From CAZHGD01 sp964531735 (GTDB lineage Bacteria; Armatimonadota; UBA10988), in assembly GCA_964531735.1 (NCBI GenBank), contig CAZHGD010000007.1:28359-92358 (forward strand): a stretch of DNA of 64,000 bases, in the 5' to 3' direction. Below, in pieces: positions 1 to 8,283 of the stretch; the stretch's first letter is position 1; the number at the start of each line of letters is the position of its first letter. The notes beneath the pieces were generated by a model. It did not search any database, had not been told where the DNA came from, and saw only the letters and a program-made list of their open reading frames with translations. A program made the translations under genes and the position numbers.

Positions 1-749
1 AGGTGGCTGGTCACGCGTAACCGGAGTTCATCGCGCGCCCGCAACGACTGGAACGCGGCCAGCGAGGCCCTGCCGTCGAAGCACTGGACCGCGGTCAGGC
101 CGCGCGCATGGGCCAGTTGCTGCGCCCGGCGCACGGCGGCTTGGCACTCGTCAGCGGTCGCGTCGGGTATCTGGCGGGTCACCTGGGCCATGGCGGCCTC
201 GAACAGCACGCCGGTGGGCCGGCCCGCGCCGTCGCGGGCGAGGCGTCCACCGGGCGGATCCGGGGTGCGCTCATCGACGCCGGCGGCGCGCAGGGCGAGC
301 GAGTTGCACCAGATGGCGTGTTCGCTTTTGTGGCGCAGCACCGCCGGATGGTGCGGCGTCACGGCGTCCAGGTCGGCCGCGGTGGGGAACCGGCCTTCGG
401 GCCAGAGGTCCTGCAGCCAGCCGCGTCCCTGCAGCCAGGTGCCCGGAGGACGCTGCGCCGCGGCCTGAGCCACGCGCTCGACGGCCATGGCCAGGCTCGG
501 CACCTCGAACAGGTCGACCTCGGCCAGGCTGAGCCCGAGCATCAGGAAGTGCAGGTGCGCATCGTGGAAGCCCGGTAGCACCGTGGCACCGCGGGCGTCG
601 ATCACCGTGGTGTGCGCCTCGTGCCAGCGGGCGCCTCGGGCATCGCGGTCAATGGCCACCACGCGCCCGCCTTGCACCGCCACGGCCACGCAGCTCTCGC
701 TGCCTGGTGCGGCCAGGCGCCCGTTCACCACCAGCAGGTCGGCGGCCAT
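1..749 (-). CDS. YtcJ-like amidohydrolase (Amidohydro_3), 3' end outside window
   Basis: The gene reads right to left, and only its first 249 residues lie inside the window; members of this family are usually about 530 residues. An opening segment (MAADLLVVNG) is followed by the metal-dependent hydrolase signature HDAHLHF with the HxH pair at residues 65-67, then a GTWLQGRGW-type stretch typical of YtcJ/AepA-like proteins. The family hydrolyses amide or related C-N bonds using one or two metal ions; the substrate cannot be told from the sequence. The ATG overlaps the stop codon of the upstream DUF2997 gene (ATGA), so the two are probably translationally coupled. I see no signal peptide, which suggests a cytoplasmic enzyme. 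Confidence 0.85.
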   Translation of the reverse strand, partial: MAADLLVVNGRLAAPGSESCVAVAVQGGRVVAIDRDARGARWHEAHTTVIDARGATVLPGFHDAHLHFLMLGLSLAEVDLFEVPSLAMAVERVAQAAAQRPPGTWLQGRGWLQDLWPEGRFPTAADLDAVTPHHPAVLRHKSEHAIWCNSLALRAAGVDERTPDPPGGRLARDGAGRPTGVLFEAAMAQVTRQIPDATADECQAAVRRAQQLAHARGLTAVQCFDGRASLAAFQSLRARDELRLRVTSH

Positions 750-961
750 CAGCGCGACTGCTCGTCGGCGCGCTGCGTCTCGGTCGAGGCACCGGCCGGA
801 CTGGTGAACCGCTCGGGCGTGTGGTCGCGCGACACGACCGCGCCCAGTCGCTGCTCGATGGGTGCGGTGACCGCGTCGCAGGTGTTGCCGGCGAACCCTT
901 GCAGGTGCTCCTCGACCGTCCCGTCCGCCCGGATGACGAACTCGATCTGCTCGCGTGGCAT
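749..961 (-). CDS. DUF2997 small protein
   Basis: A 70-residue protein beginning MPREQIEFVIRADGTVEEH, which matches the conserved opening of DUF2997: a beta-rich 'I.f.I..DG.v.e.v.G..G..C' pattern followed by a 'T..iE..LG.v' helix. The function of the family is unknown. DUF2997 genes are often found beside DUF1257 (Ycf35-like) genes, and that is the arrangement here, with 26 bp between the two. The C-terminal 20 residues are hydrophilic and probably disordered. The start codon follows the DUF1257 stop closely and the stop overlaps the start of the amidohydrolase gene, making a compact three-gene unit. Confidence 0.8.
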   Translation of the reverse strand: MPREQIEFVIRADGTVEEHLQGFAGNTCDAVTAPIEQRLGAVVSRDHTPERFTSPAGASTETQRADEQSR

Positions 962-987
962 GATGTCGTCTCCCCGCGCTCAGCGCC

Positions 988-1365
988 TCACGTGTAGCGC
1001 TCCACCAACAGACGGATTGAGCCGTCTGGTTGCTCCTCGCTGCCGACCACCTGGAAGCCTTGGGCCAGCGCCTGCTCCAGGCAGATGTGGTAGGCATAGC
1101 GTTGCGCGATGCGGCCCAGCAGTTCGGTCGGGTCTTCACGGAAGCCCCACAGATCGGCCACGAGTTGCAGGTCGTCGCCCTCGCGTTTGAACCCGAAGTC
1201 GTACCGATTCGACATCGGCACCACCAGGTCGGCGGCCTGCTTAATGCCGTTCCAGCCGCGCACGCTGACATCGCCGACGCTCGGCTGATAGCCGAGGTCG
1301 CGCAGGGCGCGGGCGAGCAGCGTCAGATCGCGCAGCTTGGTCTGGACGCGGGTGAAGTGGGACAT
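988..1365 (-). CDS. DUF1257 (Ycf35-like) protein
   Basis: A 125-residue protein starting MSHFTRVQTKL, the hallmark N-terminus of DUF1257. It continues with the family's NGIKQAADLVV and YDFGF segments and a C-terminal region rich in Y and Q. Ycf35 and its bacterial relatives have no established biochemical role. I chose the ATG at 1363-1365 rather than an upstream TTG that would add four residues, because the MSHFT start is the conserved one and an AGG lies about 12 bp upstream. It is the first gene of a probable operon with the DUF2997 and amidohydrolase genes. Confidence 0.85.
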   Translation of the reverse strand: MSHFTRVQTKLRDLTLLARALRDLGYQPSVGDVSVRGWNGIKQAADLVVPMSNRYDFGFKREGDDLQLVADLWGFREDPTELLGRIAQRYAYHICLEQALAQGFQVVGSEEQPDGSIRLLVERYT

Positions 1366-1426
1366 CGACGGCGCCAACCTCTACCAGACAGTCTAGCACG
1401 CCGGTGTCCAGTGTCCGGGGCACCGG

Positions 1427-3118
1427 TCAGTCGGCTGGCTCGGCCAGCCAGTCCAGCGTGGTACCGATCACCTCGTCGTGCCAGGCCAGCGAGTAGAAGT
1501 TGTGGTTGGCGCCGGCGACCTCCACGAGATGATGTGGCATGTTCGTCCGCTCGACGAAGCTGCGGTAGAAGTCGCGTGACGGTGGCGTCTCCGGGTCGTT
1601 GCCGCCGTAGATGAACAGCAGGCGACCGCGGTAGCCTGCGAAGGCCTCCATCTGGGTGGCCGTGTCCGGCGCCTTGTCGGCCACGCCGGCGTCCTCGGCG
1701 CTGCGCCCGCCACCGGCGGCGCGCGCGATCAGCCGCCAGTTCAGCCGCCCGCTGAGCAACTTGGCCCAGGTCTCGCGCAAGAGAAGCTTGCGGCCATAGT
1801 CGCCCAGCACCTTGCGGCTGCGCCGGGCCCGCCGGGCCAGATCGAAGTTGCCTGAGAAAATCGGCGCCGACCAGAGCGCCAGGCTGTCCACGCGCGCATC
1901 GCTCAGGCTGGCCGCCAGCGCCACTTCGGAGCCGCTGCACAGGCCGAGCAGCGTGACTTGCGCGGCGCCGGTGCGCTCCGTCACGTAGGCCACCGCCCGC
2001 TCGGCGTCGCGGATCATGCTGTTCAGGCTGGCCTTGCCCACCTCCCAGTCGCTCTCGCCGCGGCCGCGGAAGTCGAAGCTGAACGCCGCGTAGCCCGCGG
2101 CGGCGAACGCGCGCGCCGCGGTGGTCAACAGGCCCGCCGGGCCGATGCGGTAGCCGCTCCAGCCGTGGAGCAGGACGACCGCGCGTTGCGGCCGGCCGCC
2201 GGCCGGCTCATAGAGCACGCCGACCACCGACTGGTCGCCGCTGGGCATGACCACCGGCGTGGCGGTGACGCCCGGTGCCACCGCGCAGCGCTGCTCGATG
2301 GCCGTCTGTTGCACCGCCGATGCCGCGACCGGCTCGGCGTCCAGCCAGGCCAGCGTGCGCTGCGCCACGGGTGAGGCGTCGACCAGGCCAATGGCGCTCC
2401 AGAACGCCTCCACGGCCACGTTGTCGAGTTCAGCCTCGAGGCCGCCGGCGCGAGCCCGCTCGTGGAGGTCCTCCAGCGGCTTCTTGAGGCGACTGGAGCC
2501 CGAGATCTGGAGCGTCAGCACGCGTCGGCAGGCCGGCAGCGCGCCGGCGGCCAGATCGACGGCGGCCAGGCCGCGGTGCAGCTCGCTGCTCACCGCGAAG
2601 CCGTCGAAGTCGAAGGCAGCGAACTCGCCGCCACCGGTCGCCGCCGGCCCCTCACCGGCGGTCAGCTCCTTGCGGATCTGGCTCCGCTGGCGGTTCTGGC
2701 GCATGTACGACGCACCGGACGTCACCGGCTCCCAGAGCACCAGTTGGTCGACACCGCCGTCCGCCTCGGCGGCCAGCCAGGCCAGGGCCGCGCCGAACCG
2801 CAGGCCGACCAGGGTCAGGGGCAGCGCCGGCTGTTCCGCCCGCGCCGTGGCCATGACCGCGCACAGGTCGGCCAGCCAGTCCTCGCAACTCACCTGCCCC
2901 TGCTCGCCGGCGCTGTCGCCGGTGCCGCGGAAGTCGAACCGCCAGGTGGTGAACCCACTGCTCGCGAAGGCGCGCGCGGCCTCGACCACAGCTCGTTGCG
3001 CCGCCTTCTTCTCCTCGGCGAACGGTGGCACGAGGACAATCAGCCCGCGCGGCGTCAGGGCGTCATGACGGACGAGATAGAGACCGTCCGGGCTGAACTG
3101 GGTGGTTTCCGGCAGCAT
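1427..3118 (-). CDS. Tandem alpha/beta hydrolase (exosortase-A hydrolase 2/1-like fusion)
   Basis: This 563-residue cytoplasmic protein contains two alpha/beta-hydrolase folds. Domain 1 (about 25-265) has FRGTGDSAG and an elbow GLRFG at 105-109. Domain 2 (about 285-560) has an oxyanion HGW at 318-320, FRGRGESDW and an elbow GLCSG at 392-396, and ends with GANHNF, which supplies the likely catalytic His. The two halves resemble, respectively, the exosortase-A-system-associated hydrolases 2 and 1, which normally are separate adjacent genes. The nucleophile position is Arg in domain 1 and Cys in domain 2 instead of Ser, as I recall for those families. No exosortase or EPS gene is visible nearby. 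The substrate is unknown; it could be a thioester or polysaccharide-related ester. Confidence 0.8.
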   Translation of the reverse strand: MLPETTQFSPDGLYLVRHDALTPRGLIVLVPPFAEEKKAAQRAVVEAARAFASSGFTTWRFDFRGTGDSAGEQGQVSCEDWLADLCAVMATARAEQPALPLTLVGLRFGAALAWLAAEADGGVDQLVLWEPVTSGASYMRQNRQRSQIRKELTAGEGPAATGGGEFAAFDFDGFAVSSELHRGLAAVDLAAGALPACRRVLTLQISGSSRLKKPLEDLHERARAGGLEAELDNVAVEAFWSAIGLVDASPVAQRTLAWLDAEPVAASAVQQTAIEQRCAVAPGVTATPVVMPSGDQSVVGVLYEPAGGRPQRAVVLLHGWSGYRIGPAGLLTTAARAFAAAGYAAFSFDFRGRGESDWEVGKASLNSMIRDAERAVAYVTERTGAAQVTLLGLCSGSEVALAASLSDARVDSLALWSAPIFSGNFDLARRARRSRKVLGDYGRKLLLRETWAKLLSGRLNWRLIARAAGGGRSAEDAGVADKAPDTATQMEAFAGYRGRLLFIYGGNDPETPPSRDFYRSFVERTNMPHHLVEVAGANHNFYSLAWHDEVIGTTLDWLAEPAD

Positions 3119-3163
3119 GTTGATGGACCTGGTGGGCGGGAGTATAGCAGAGCGGCAGGCGGC

Positions 3164-3613
3164 TCAGGGCAGGTAATCCAGGTCGGTCAGGTCCTTGTGA
3201 CGACCGCTTGCCGCCTTGTTGACCTTCAGATCGGCCAAGCTGATGATGCTGACGCGCAGGCCGCCGATCTGTGCCTCGACTCGGCGGCCCCAGCAGTCGT
3301 CGAACTCGACGCCGGAGATGCCGGTGGTGATCTCAACGCGGAATGGCGGGTAACCCATGCGGATGATCTGCCAATGACGCATGAGCAACTCGACGGTCAG
3401 CGCGGGGTCGTCGAAACCGAACTCGGCGAGCGCTTGTCTGGTGGCCTCGGCGTTCTCAGGGCTGACCGCGATCCAGATGTCGAGGTCGCCGGTGTTGCGG
3501 GGGTAGCCGTGATAGATGACGGCATAGCCGCCGATGAGGAGATACCTAACCCGGTGCTCGTTCAGCAAGCTCAAGATGTCGATGAAGTCGCGCGGTACCT
3601 GGCTGGTATCCAT
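3164..3613 (-). CDS. Nucleotidyltransferase-fold protein (Pol-beta superfamily)
   Basis: A 149-residue protein with the minimal nucleotidyltransferase signature: LIGGYAV at 27-32 followed by the metal-binding DLD at 43-45. A third acidic position is likely near FRVEITTGI. This family of small stand-alone proteins recurs widely in bacteria, typically preceded by a small partner gene of unknown role, and behaves like a mobile or toxin-antitoxin-like module. Here it overlaps the upstream partner by 68 bp. A much longer reading frame extends upstream in the same phase, but the ATG at 3611-3613 gives the conserved N-terminus (MDTSQVPRDFIDILSLL). The target (RNA, protein or small molecule) is unknown. 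Confidence 0.75.
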   Translation of the reverse strand: MDTSQVPRDFIDILSLLNEHRVRYLLIGGYAVIYHGYPRNTGDLDIWIAVSPENAEATRQALAEFGFDDPALTVELLMRHWQIIRMGYPPFRVEITTGISGVEFDDCWGRRVEAQIGGLRVSIISLADLKVNKAASGRHKDLTDLDYLP

Positions 3614-3773
3614 AGACCACCTGCCGGATCTGCTCGGCGGCGCGCAATCGGGCGGTCGGTGTGAGCGACCACCAGTAGCGGCGGTCCTCTTCTTCTGCTT
3701 CCTCGAAGCTGGAGCACACCGAGAGCGCGGTCCGGTCCAGTGCTGGCGTGCCTTCCTGCGGCGATGACGGCAT
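3546..3773 (-). CDS. Small partner protein of the nucleotidyltransferase
   Basis: A 75-residue hydrophilic protein whose middle reads SFEEAEEEDRRYWWSLTP followed by a short helix ending in EQIRQ. This 'F.eAe..d..y..sLtp.eRl' pattern is the usual small gene found immediately upstream of this kind of nucleotidyltransferase. It overlaps that gene by 68 bp in another frame, so the two are very likely translated together. No function is established. An antitoxin or adaptor role is plausible from the arrangement only. Confidence 0.65.
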   Translation of the reverse strand: MPSSPQEGTPALDRTALSVCSSFEEAEEEDRRYWWSLTPTARLRAAEQIRQVVYGYQPGTARLHRHLELAERAPG

Positions 3774-3858
3774 GAGGTGTGGCGCTCCTGCGTCCAGTAT
3801 ACCAGCAGCCCGCTCGCTGTCGGCAAGTGGTGGTGTGCCGGCACGCCAGTGAGCGCGG

Positions 3859-5382
3859 CTAAGTCTCCTGCAACTCCCGCTTCAGCACCTTGCCGCTCGG
3901 GTTGCGCGGCAGGCCGTCGCGGAACTCGATGATCTGCGGCACTTTGTAGGTGGCCAACTGCTCCACACAGTGCCGCTTCACGTCGCGCACCGACAGTTCG
4001 GCGCCGGGCACCGGCACCACCACCGCCTTGACCAGTTCGCCGAGCGCCGCCCGCGCGCCGGTCGCCGGGACACCGACTACGGCAACCTCCTTCACGCCCT
4101 CGAGTTGCAGGATGCAGCGCTCGACCTCCAGCGCGAAGACGTTCTCGCCGGCGACGATGATCATCTCCTTCTTGCGGCCTTCGAGATAGACGAAGCCGTC
4201 CTCGTCCACCCGTGCCAGGTCGCCGGTGTTGAACCACTGCCCGTCGGCGGTGAGCGCTTCCTCGAGCAGGCCGGGCCGGTTCAGGTAGCCGCGGATGGTG
4301 TTCTCGCGGTGGATGTGCAGCAGCCCGGTCTCGCCGAAGTCACAGTCGCTACCGTCCTCGCGCACAATGCGCATGCCGACTTCGGGAATCGTCTTGCCGA
4401 TGCTGTCGGCGCGCGTCACCGCGTCGCACGAGGGCGTGATGTGCGTCAGCGAGATGGTCTCGGTCAGGCCGAAGAAGTTGTGCAATCGCGCGTGCGGGAA
4501 CAACTCGGCCAGCCGCTCGATGGTCCGCACCGGCATCGGCGCGCCGCTGTAGCCGATCATGCGCAGGCAGCGCAGGTCGCGCTCGCGGATGTCCGGCAGC
4601 GAGATCACCAGGTGGTGGAACGTCGGCGTGCTGAGGAAGTTGGTCACTCGCTCGCGTTCGATCAGATCGACCACTTCGCGCGCATCGGGCCGCGGCGCGA
4701 CCACCACGGTGGCGCCGAGATAGGCACTCGACGGCACGATGCTGTAGAGCGCCACCACATGGAACAGCGGCGAGAGCAACAGGTTGACGTCCTCGTGGCG
4801 CCAACTGAACGGGATGACCGTGTTCTTGATGTTGAACAGCAGGTCGACGTGCCGCATCAGGGCGCCCTTCGGCACGCCGGTGGTGCCCGAGGTGTGCGCG
4901 ATGACCGCCAGGGCCTCGGTGTCGACCGGCACCGGCGCGGTCGGCTCGGCCGCCAAGGCGGCGGCGAACGGTACGGTGTCCGGCACCTCGACGCCGATGC
5001 GTACGGGTCCGTCGGGCAGGGCCGGGGCCACCTGCGGCCAGCACTCGTGGTGGACGAAGACCACCTTCGGCGCGAGGTTGCCGAAGACGTAGGCCATCTC
5101 CTGGGTGCCGAGGCGGAAGTTGACCGGCGCCAGGACCGCGCCCACCCGTAAGGTGGCCCAGTAGGCCACATAGAACTCCCAGCAGTTGGGCATCGCCACG
5201 GCCACGAAGTCGCCCGGCTGCACGCCGATCTGCCGCAGGTGGCCGGCGACGCGCGCGATGTCCTGGTCCAGCTCGCGGAAGGTGGCGCGACGACCATCCA
5301 TCACCAGCGCCAGCTTGCGCGGGTACTTGGCGACGGTGTTGCACCAGACGTCGGTCAGGGTCGGCAGGGGCAGTCCAGGCAT
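3859..5382 (-). CDS. Class I acyl-CoA synthetase (AMP-forming)
   Basis: A 507-residue adenylate-forming enzyme that activates a carboxylic acid as acyl-AMP and transfers it to CoA. The A3 phosphate loop SGTTGVPKG is at 165-173. The large domain is followed by the hinge and A8 region (NTGDLARVDEDGF, then GRKKEMI, and GENVF). The A10 catalytic lysine is Lys498 in PSGKVLKREL near the end. The length and motifs fit long-chain fatty acid or aromatic acyl-CoA synthetases; the acid cannot be named. I chose the ATG at 5380-5382 (MPGLPLPTLTDVW); an upstream in-frame extension would run into the preceding isomerase gene. It is the last gene of a three-gene unit, 8 bp after the TIM-barrel gene. Confidence 0.92.
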   Translation of the reverse strand: MPGLPLPTLTDVWCNTVAKYPRKLALVMDGRRATFRELDQDIARVAGHLRQIGVQPGDFVAVAMPNCWEFYVAYWATLRVGAVLAPVNFRLGTQEMAYVFGNLAPKVVFVHHECWPQVAPALPDGPVRIGVEVPDTVPFAAALAAEPTAPVPVDTEALAVIAHTSGTTGVPKGALMRHVDLLFNIKNTVIPFSWRHEDVNLLLSPLFHVVALYSIVPSSAYLGATVVVAPRPDAREVVDLIERERVTNFLSTPTFHHLVISLPDIRERDLRCLRMIGYSGAPMPVRTIERLAELFPHARLHNFFGLTETISLTHITPSCDAVTRADSIGKTIPEVGMRIVREDGSDCDFGETGLLHIHRENTIRGYLNRPGLLEEALTADGQWFNTGDLARVDEDGFVYLEGRKKEMIIVAGENVFALEVERCILQLEGVKEVAVVGVPATGARAALGELVKAVVVPVPGAELSVRDVKRHCVEQLATYKVPQIIEFRDGLPRNPSGKVLKRELQET

Positions 5383-5390
5383 GTGGGACC

Positions 5391-6284
5391 TCAACGGGGC
5401 GTGGTGAGTGACCAGCCGATGCGTTCGAAGGCGCGCTCGCGCAGGTCGCGCATGATGCGGAGCGAGCGGCGGCAGAGCTCCACGGTCGGTGCCTCCGGCT
5501 CCGGTACGAACCGGTCCTCGGCGGCGAAGTGGTGGTAGTGCGGATCGACGGTGACCGGGCCGTAGAAGCCGGAGGCGGCCCAGGCCGACCACATCGCCAG
5601 GTGGGGCAGGTCGTCGTAGGGCGGGGCGCACTGCGACGCATAGCGCTCCGGATGGTGCGGGTCGGCGCGAGCCGCCTTGTAGTGGACGCCCAGCAGGCGG
5701 CCCTCCACCACGGCCCACGGGCCAGGCCAGGGATACTCACCGCCCATCCAGGTGCTGACGAAGTCCCAGTTGAAGCCGACCGGAACCTGGGCGGTGTCGA
5801 TCAGCCGCGCCTGGCGGGCGATGGTGTTGGCCACGCTGTAGGGCTCGGACTCCAGCATCACCGAGACGCCCGGCCAGCCTTCGCGCAAGGCGCGCACGCA
5901 GGTGACCAGGTCGTCCACCTCGTGGCGGAAGTCCTCCTCGGTGGGTTCGCACCAGCAATCGGGCAGATCGCGCGAGCCGCGGCGCGCCGAGCTGAACAGC
6001 CGCACGCGGGCGCCGGAGACGGCCGCCAGGGCGGCGACATTGCGGAGCCCGGCCTGGTCCGGCGCGTGCGCGCGCACCTCGCCCAGTGCCAGCGTGACCA
6101 CGGCCAGACCGGCCTCGGCGGCCAACTCGCAAGCGGCCCGGAAGACATCCAGATCGAGCACCGTCAGCGGCGTGCTGTCCAGGTCGTGACGGAACTCGAC
6201 GCCCTCGAACCCGTCGTCGGCCGCGGCCCGGACCTGGTTGGCCGTGTCACCCGGGTACGCCTTCGCATAGACGCAGAGCTGCAT
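5391..6284 (-). CDS. Sugar phosphate isomerase/epimerase-type TIM barrel
   Basis: A 297-residue protein of the xylose-isomerase-like TIM-barrel family (AP_endonuc_2). It shows the expected divalent-metal ligands spread along the barrel: Glu in VMLESEPYS, Asp in GFNWDFVS, His in GVHYKAA and Asp/His in VDPHYHHF near the end. Members isomerise or epimerise sugars or inositols, or act on related hydroxy-ketones. The ATG at 6282-6284 is preceded by GAGGGG at a good distance; a GTG four codons upstream is less likely. It lies 12 bp after the stop of the cyclase/ATPase gene and 8 bp before the acyl-CoA synthetase, suggesting one mRNA. Confidence 0.85.
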   Translation of the reverse strand: MQLCVYAKAYPGDTANQVRAAADDGFEGVEFRHDLDSTPLTVLDLDVFRAACELAAEAGLAVVTLALGEVRAHAPDQAGLRNVAALAAVSGARVRLFSSARRGSRDLPDCWCEPTEEDFRHEVDDLVTCVRALREGWPGVSVMLESEPYSVANTIARQARLIDTAQVPVGFNWDFVSTWMGGEYPWPGPWAVVEGRLLGVHYKAARADPHHPERYASQCAPPYDDLPHLAMWSAWAASGFYGPVTVDPHYHHFAAEDRFVPEPEAPTVELCRRSLRIMRDLRERAFERIGWSLTTPR

Positions 6285-6296
6285 ATCGCCCCTCAC

Positions 6297-8168
6297 TCAG
6301 GCCTCGCCACCCCTCAACGCGTGCAGCAGATCGTCGCGCACCGACTGGACCAGGCGCGACTGGGCGCAGTAGTGGACGGTGCGGTAGCGGAAGCCCATCA
6401 GCCCGTCCTCGGCCGTGGCCACCAGGCCGGCCGCGGCGGCGCGCGACAGCGCGGCCGCGGCGTCGATGCCGGCGACCACCCGGGCGACGTCCTGCGGATC
6501 GAACAGCAGCTCGTCGTCGGCCGCCACGCTGGCGGCGTAGACCGCGGCTCGGTCGCTCTCCGGCAGCTCATCGAGCGAGACCGCCGCCAACTCCAGCAAG
6601 CGCCATGGCGGGACGAACCCGTCGTCCGGCACGCCGTCGCTCGCACAGCGTGCGTATTCGACCAGGTGCCGCGGCAGGCCACCGGCCCAGCGGCTGACCC
6701 AGCCGGCACTGGCGGCGTCCGGCACGAGCTCGGCGACCATCTCGGCCGCCGTGTCCGGTGGCAGCGGCGAGACGGCCAGGCACGAGTAGGCGCCCTCGGG
6801 CAGGGCCCAGTCCTGAACCAGCGCCGTGCGGCGCGAGGCCATCAGCACCAGCGTCCGACTGCCGCGCAGCGCCGCCACCAACTCACCGACCGGCTCGCCG
6901 ACCAGCCAGTCGAGGCCGTCGAGGACCACCAGGCAGGGCTTCTGCTGGGCGATGCTGTTCAGCCAGCCGATGGGGTCATCGGCTTCGGGCGGCAGTCGCA
7001 ACGCGTCCAGCCAGGTCTCGCGCGCCGCGGCGTCACCGGGCTCGACGCCGGCCTCGGCCAGAATGGCGCGCCCCAGGGCCTCGAGCCAGTCGTCGCCGCT
7101 GCTCTCGAACAGCGGATGGCCCGCGACCGCATAGACCGGGCTGCCGCTCTCGCGCACGAGGCGCGCCACTTCCCAGAGCAGCCGCGTCTTGCCGACGCCG
7201 GCCTCGCCGTGAAGCACCACGGCGCCGCCGCCACCACCGAGCGCGTTGGCCCAGGCGCTGACCAGTTGATCGAGCAGGTCTTCACGTCCGCAGAGCGGCA
7301 GGCCGTCGGCGTGCTCGGCCGCGCCCTCGAACCACGGCGCGTGCGGTTGTGGGTCGCCGGCGAAGTAGAGCGGCAGGTCGGTGTCGTCGCCGGGCCGATG
7401 GATGACCTGCTCCTGCACCTCGGCCGGGATCGAGTGGACCACCTGCGGGTGCGTGACGGGACAGAAGCTGACGGTGCCGCGCTCGGCGTACTTCTCGAGC
7501 AGGGCGGCCCAGTCGCCCAGTTCGCCCGAGAGCGTCTTGCGCCCGTCCTCGTCGAAGCCGACCGAGCCCCACAGGCCCACGCCGCTGGCCACCCCGGTCG
7601 AGATGCCCAGCTCGACACCATGGCTGATGTTGCGCTCGTTGAGCCGCGCCACCTCGTCGCGCATTTCGAGCGCCACGCGCACCGCCCGCTCGGCGCCGAA
7701 CTCGGTCGCCGTCGGAGCACCGAAGAACGTGATGATCATGTCGCCGGCGTAGTTGTCGACGTGGCCCTGATAGCGCCGCACGCAGGCCACCAGCTCCTCG
7801 AACACCTGGTTCATGATGACGGTGACCTCTTCGGGGTCACCGAGCAACTCGGACATGGCCGTGAAGCCGCTCAGGTCGGCCTTGACGACGGTCGCGCAGC
7901 GGTTCTCGGCCGCGACGAGGTGCTGCCACGGCAGACTGCCGTCGGGCGCCGGCGCGTGGGGTGCGCCGACCGGCTGCCAGTCCGCCAGCGCCGCGCCCGC
8001 GGCGTCGCTGAGGCTGGCCCCACAACCGCCGCAGAAGCCGTCACCGCAGCGGTTGACGAAGCCGCAGGTGGGGCACCGCAGTTGCAGCGAGCTGCCGCAC
8101 AAGCGGCAGTAGTCGCGGTGCGGCAGGTTCTCGGCGCCACAGTGTGGACAGCCGCGGACGGTGATCAT
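6297..8168 (-). CDS. Double zinc ribbon / class III cyclase-like / AAA ATPase regulator
   Basis: A 623-residue multidomain protein. The first 50 residues carry four CxxC pairs (C7/C10, C21/C24, C32/C35, C46/C49), a double zinc ribbon. Next is a class III nucleotide-cyclase fold with metal-ligand positions in ADLSGFT and AGDMIITFFG. The segment that normally carries the transition-state Asn and Arg (VNLAAR-like) reads GDWAALLEK, so catalysis may be lost. The C-terminal half is a STAND/AAA-like ATPase with Walker A HGEAGVGKTRLL and Walker B CLVVLDGLDW. Similar cyclase-ATPase proteins are often longer and carry TPRs; this one stops after about 300 ATPase residues. The ATG at 8166-8168 follows GAGGTGGGAG. 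It is the first gene of the unit with the isomerase and acyl-CoA synthetase. Confidence 0.82.
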   Translation of the reverse strand: MITVRGCPHCGAENLPHRDYCRLCGSSLQLRCPTCGFVNRCGDGFCGGCGASLSDAAGAALADWQPVGAPHAPAPDGSLPWQHLVAAENRCATVVKADLSGFTAMSELLGDPEEVTVIMNQVFEELVACVRRYQGHVDNYAGDMIITFFGAPTATEFGAERAVRVALEMRDEVARLNERNISHGVELGISTGVASGVGLWGSVGFDEDGRKTLSGELGDWAALLEKYAERGTVSFCPVTHPQVVHSIPAEVQEQVIHRPGDDTDLPLYFAGDPQPHAPWFEGAAEHADGLPLCGREDLLDQLVSAWANALGGGGGAVVLHGEAGVGKTRLLWEVARLVRESGSPVYAVAGHPLFESSGDDWLEALGRAILAEAGVEPGDAAARETWLDALRLPPEADDPIGWLNSIAQQKPCLVVLDGLDWLVGEPVGELVAALRGSRTLVLMASRRTALVQDWALPEGAYSCLAVSPLPPDTAAEMVAELVPDAASAGWVSRWAGGLPRHLVEYARCASDGVPDDGFVPPWRLLELAAVSLDELPESDRAAVYAASVAADDELLFDPQDVARVVAGIDAAAALSRAAAAGLVATAEDGLMGFRYRTVHYCAQSRLVQSVRDDLLHALRGGEA

Positions 8169-8283
8169 TGCTCCCACCTCATTTCGCCGGTAGACAGTTC
8201 GCCATCGGCGCCCCTCGTCCTCCGCCCGGCGGCAGGAGTGCCGGCCGCGGCGCCGAACGCCGCAGCGCGATCGGGAGCTGTCG

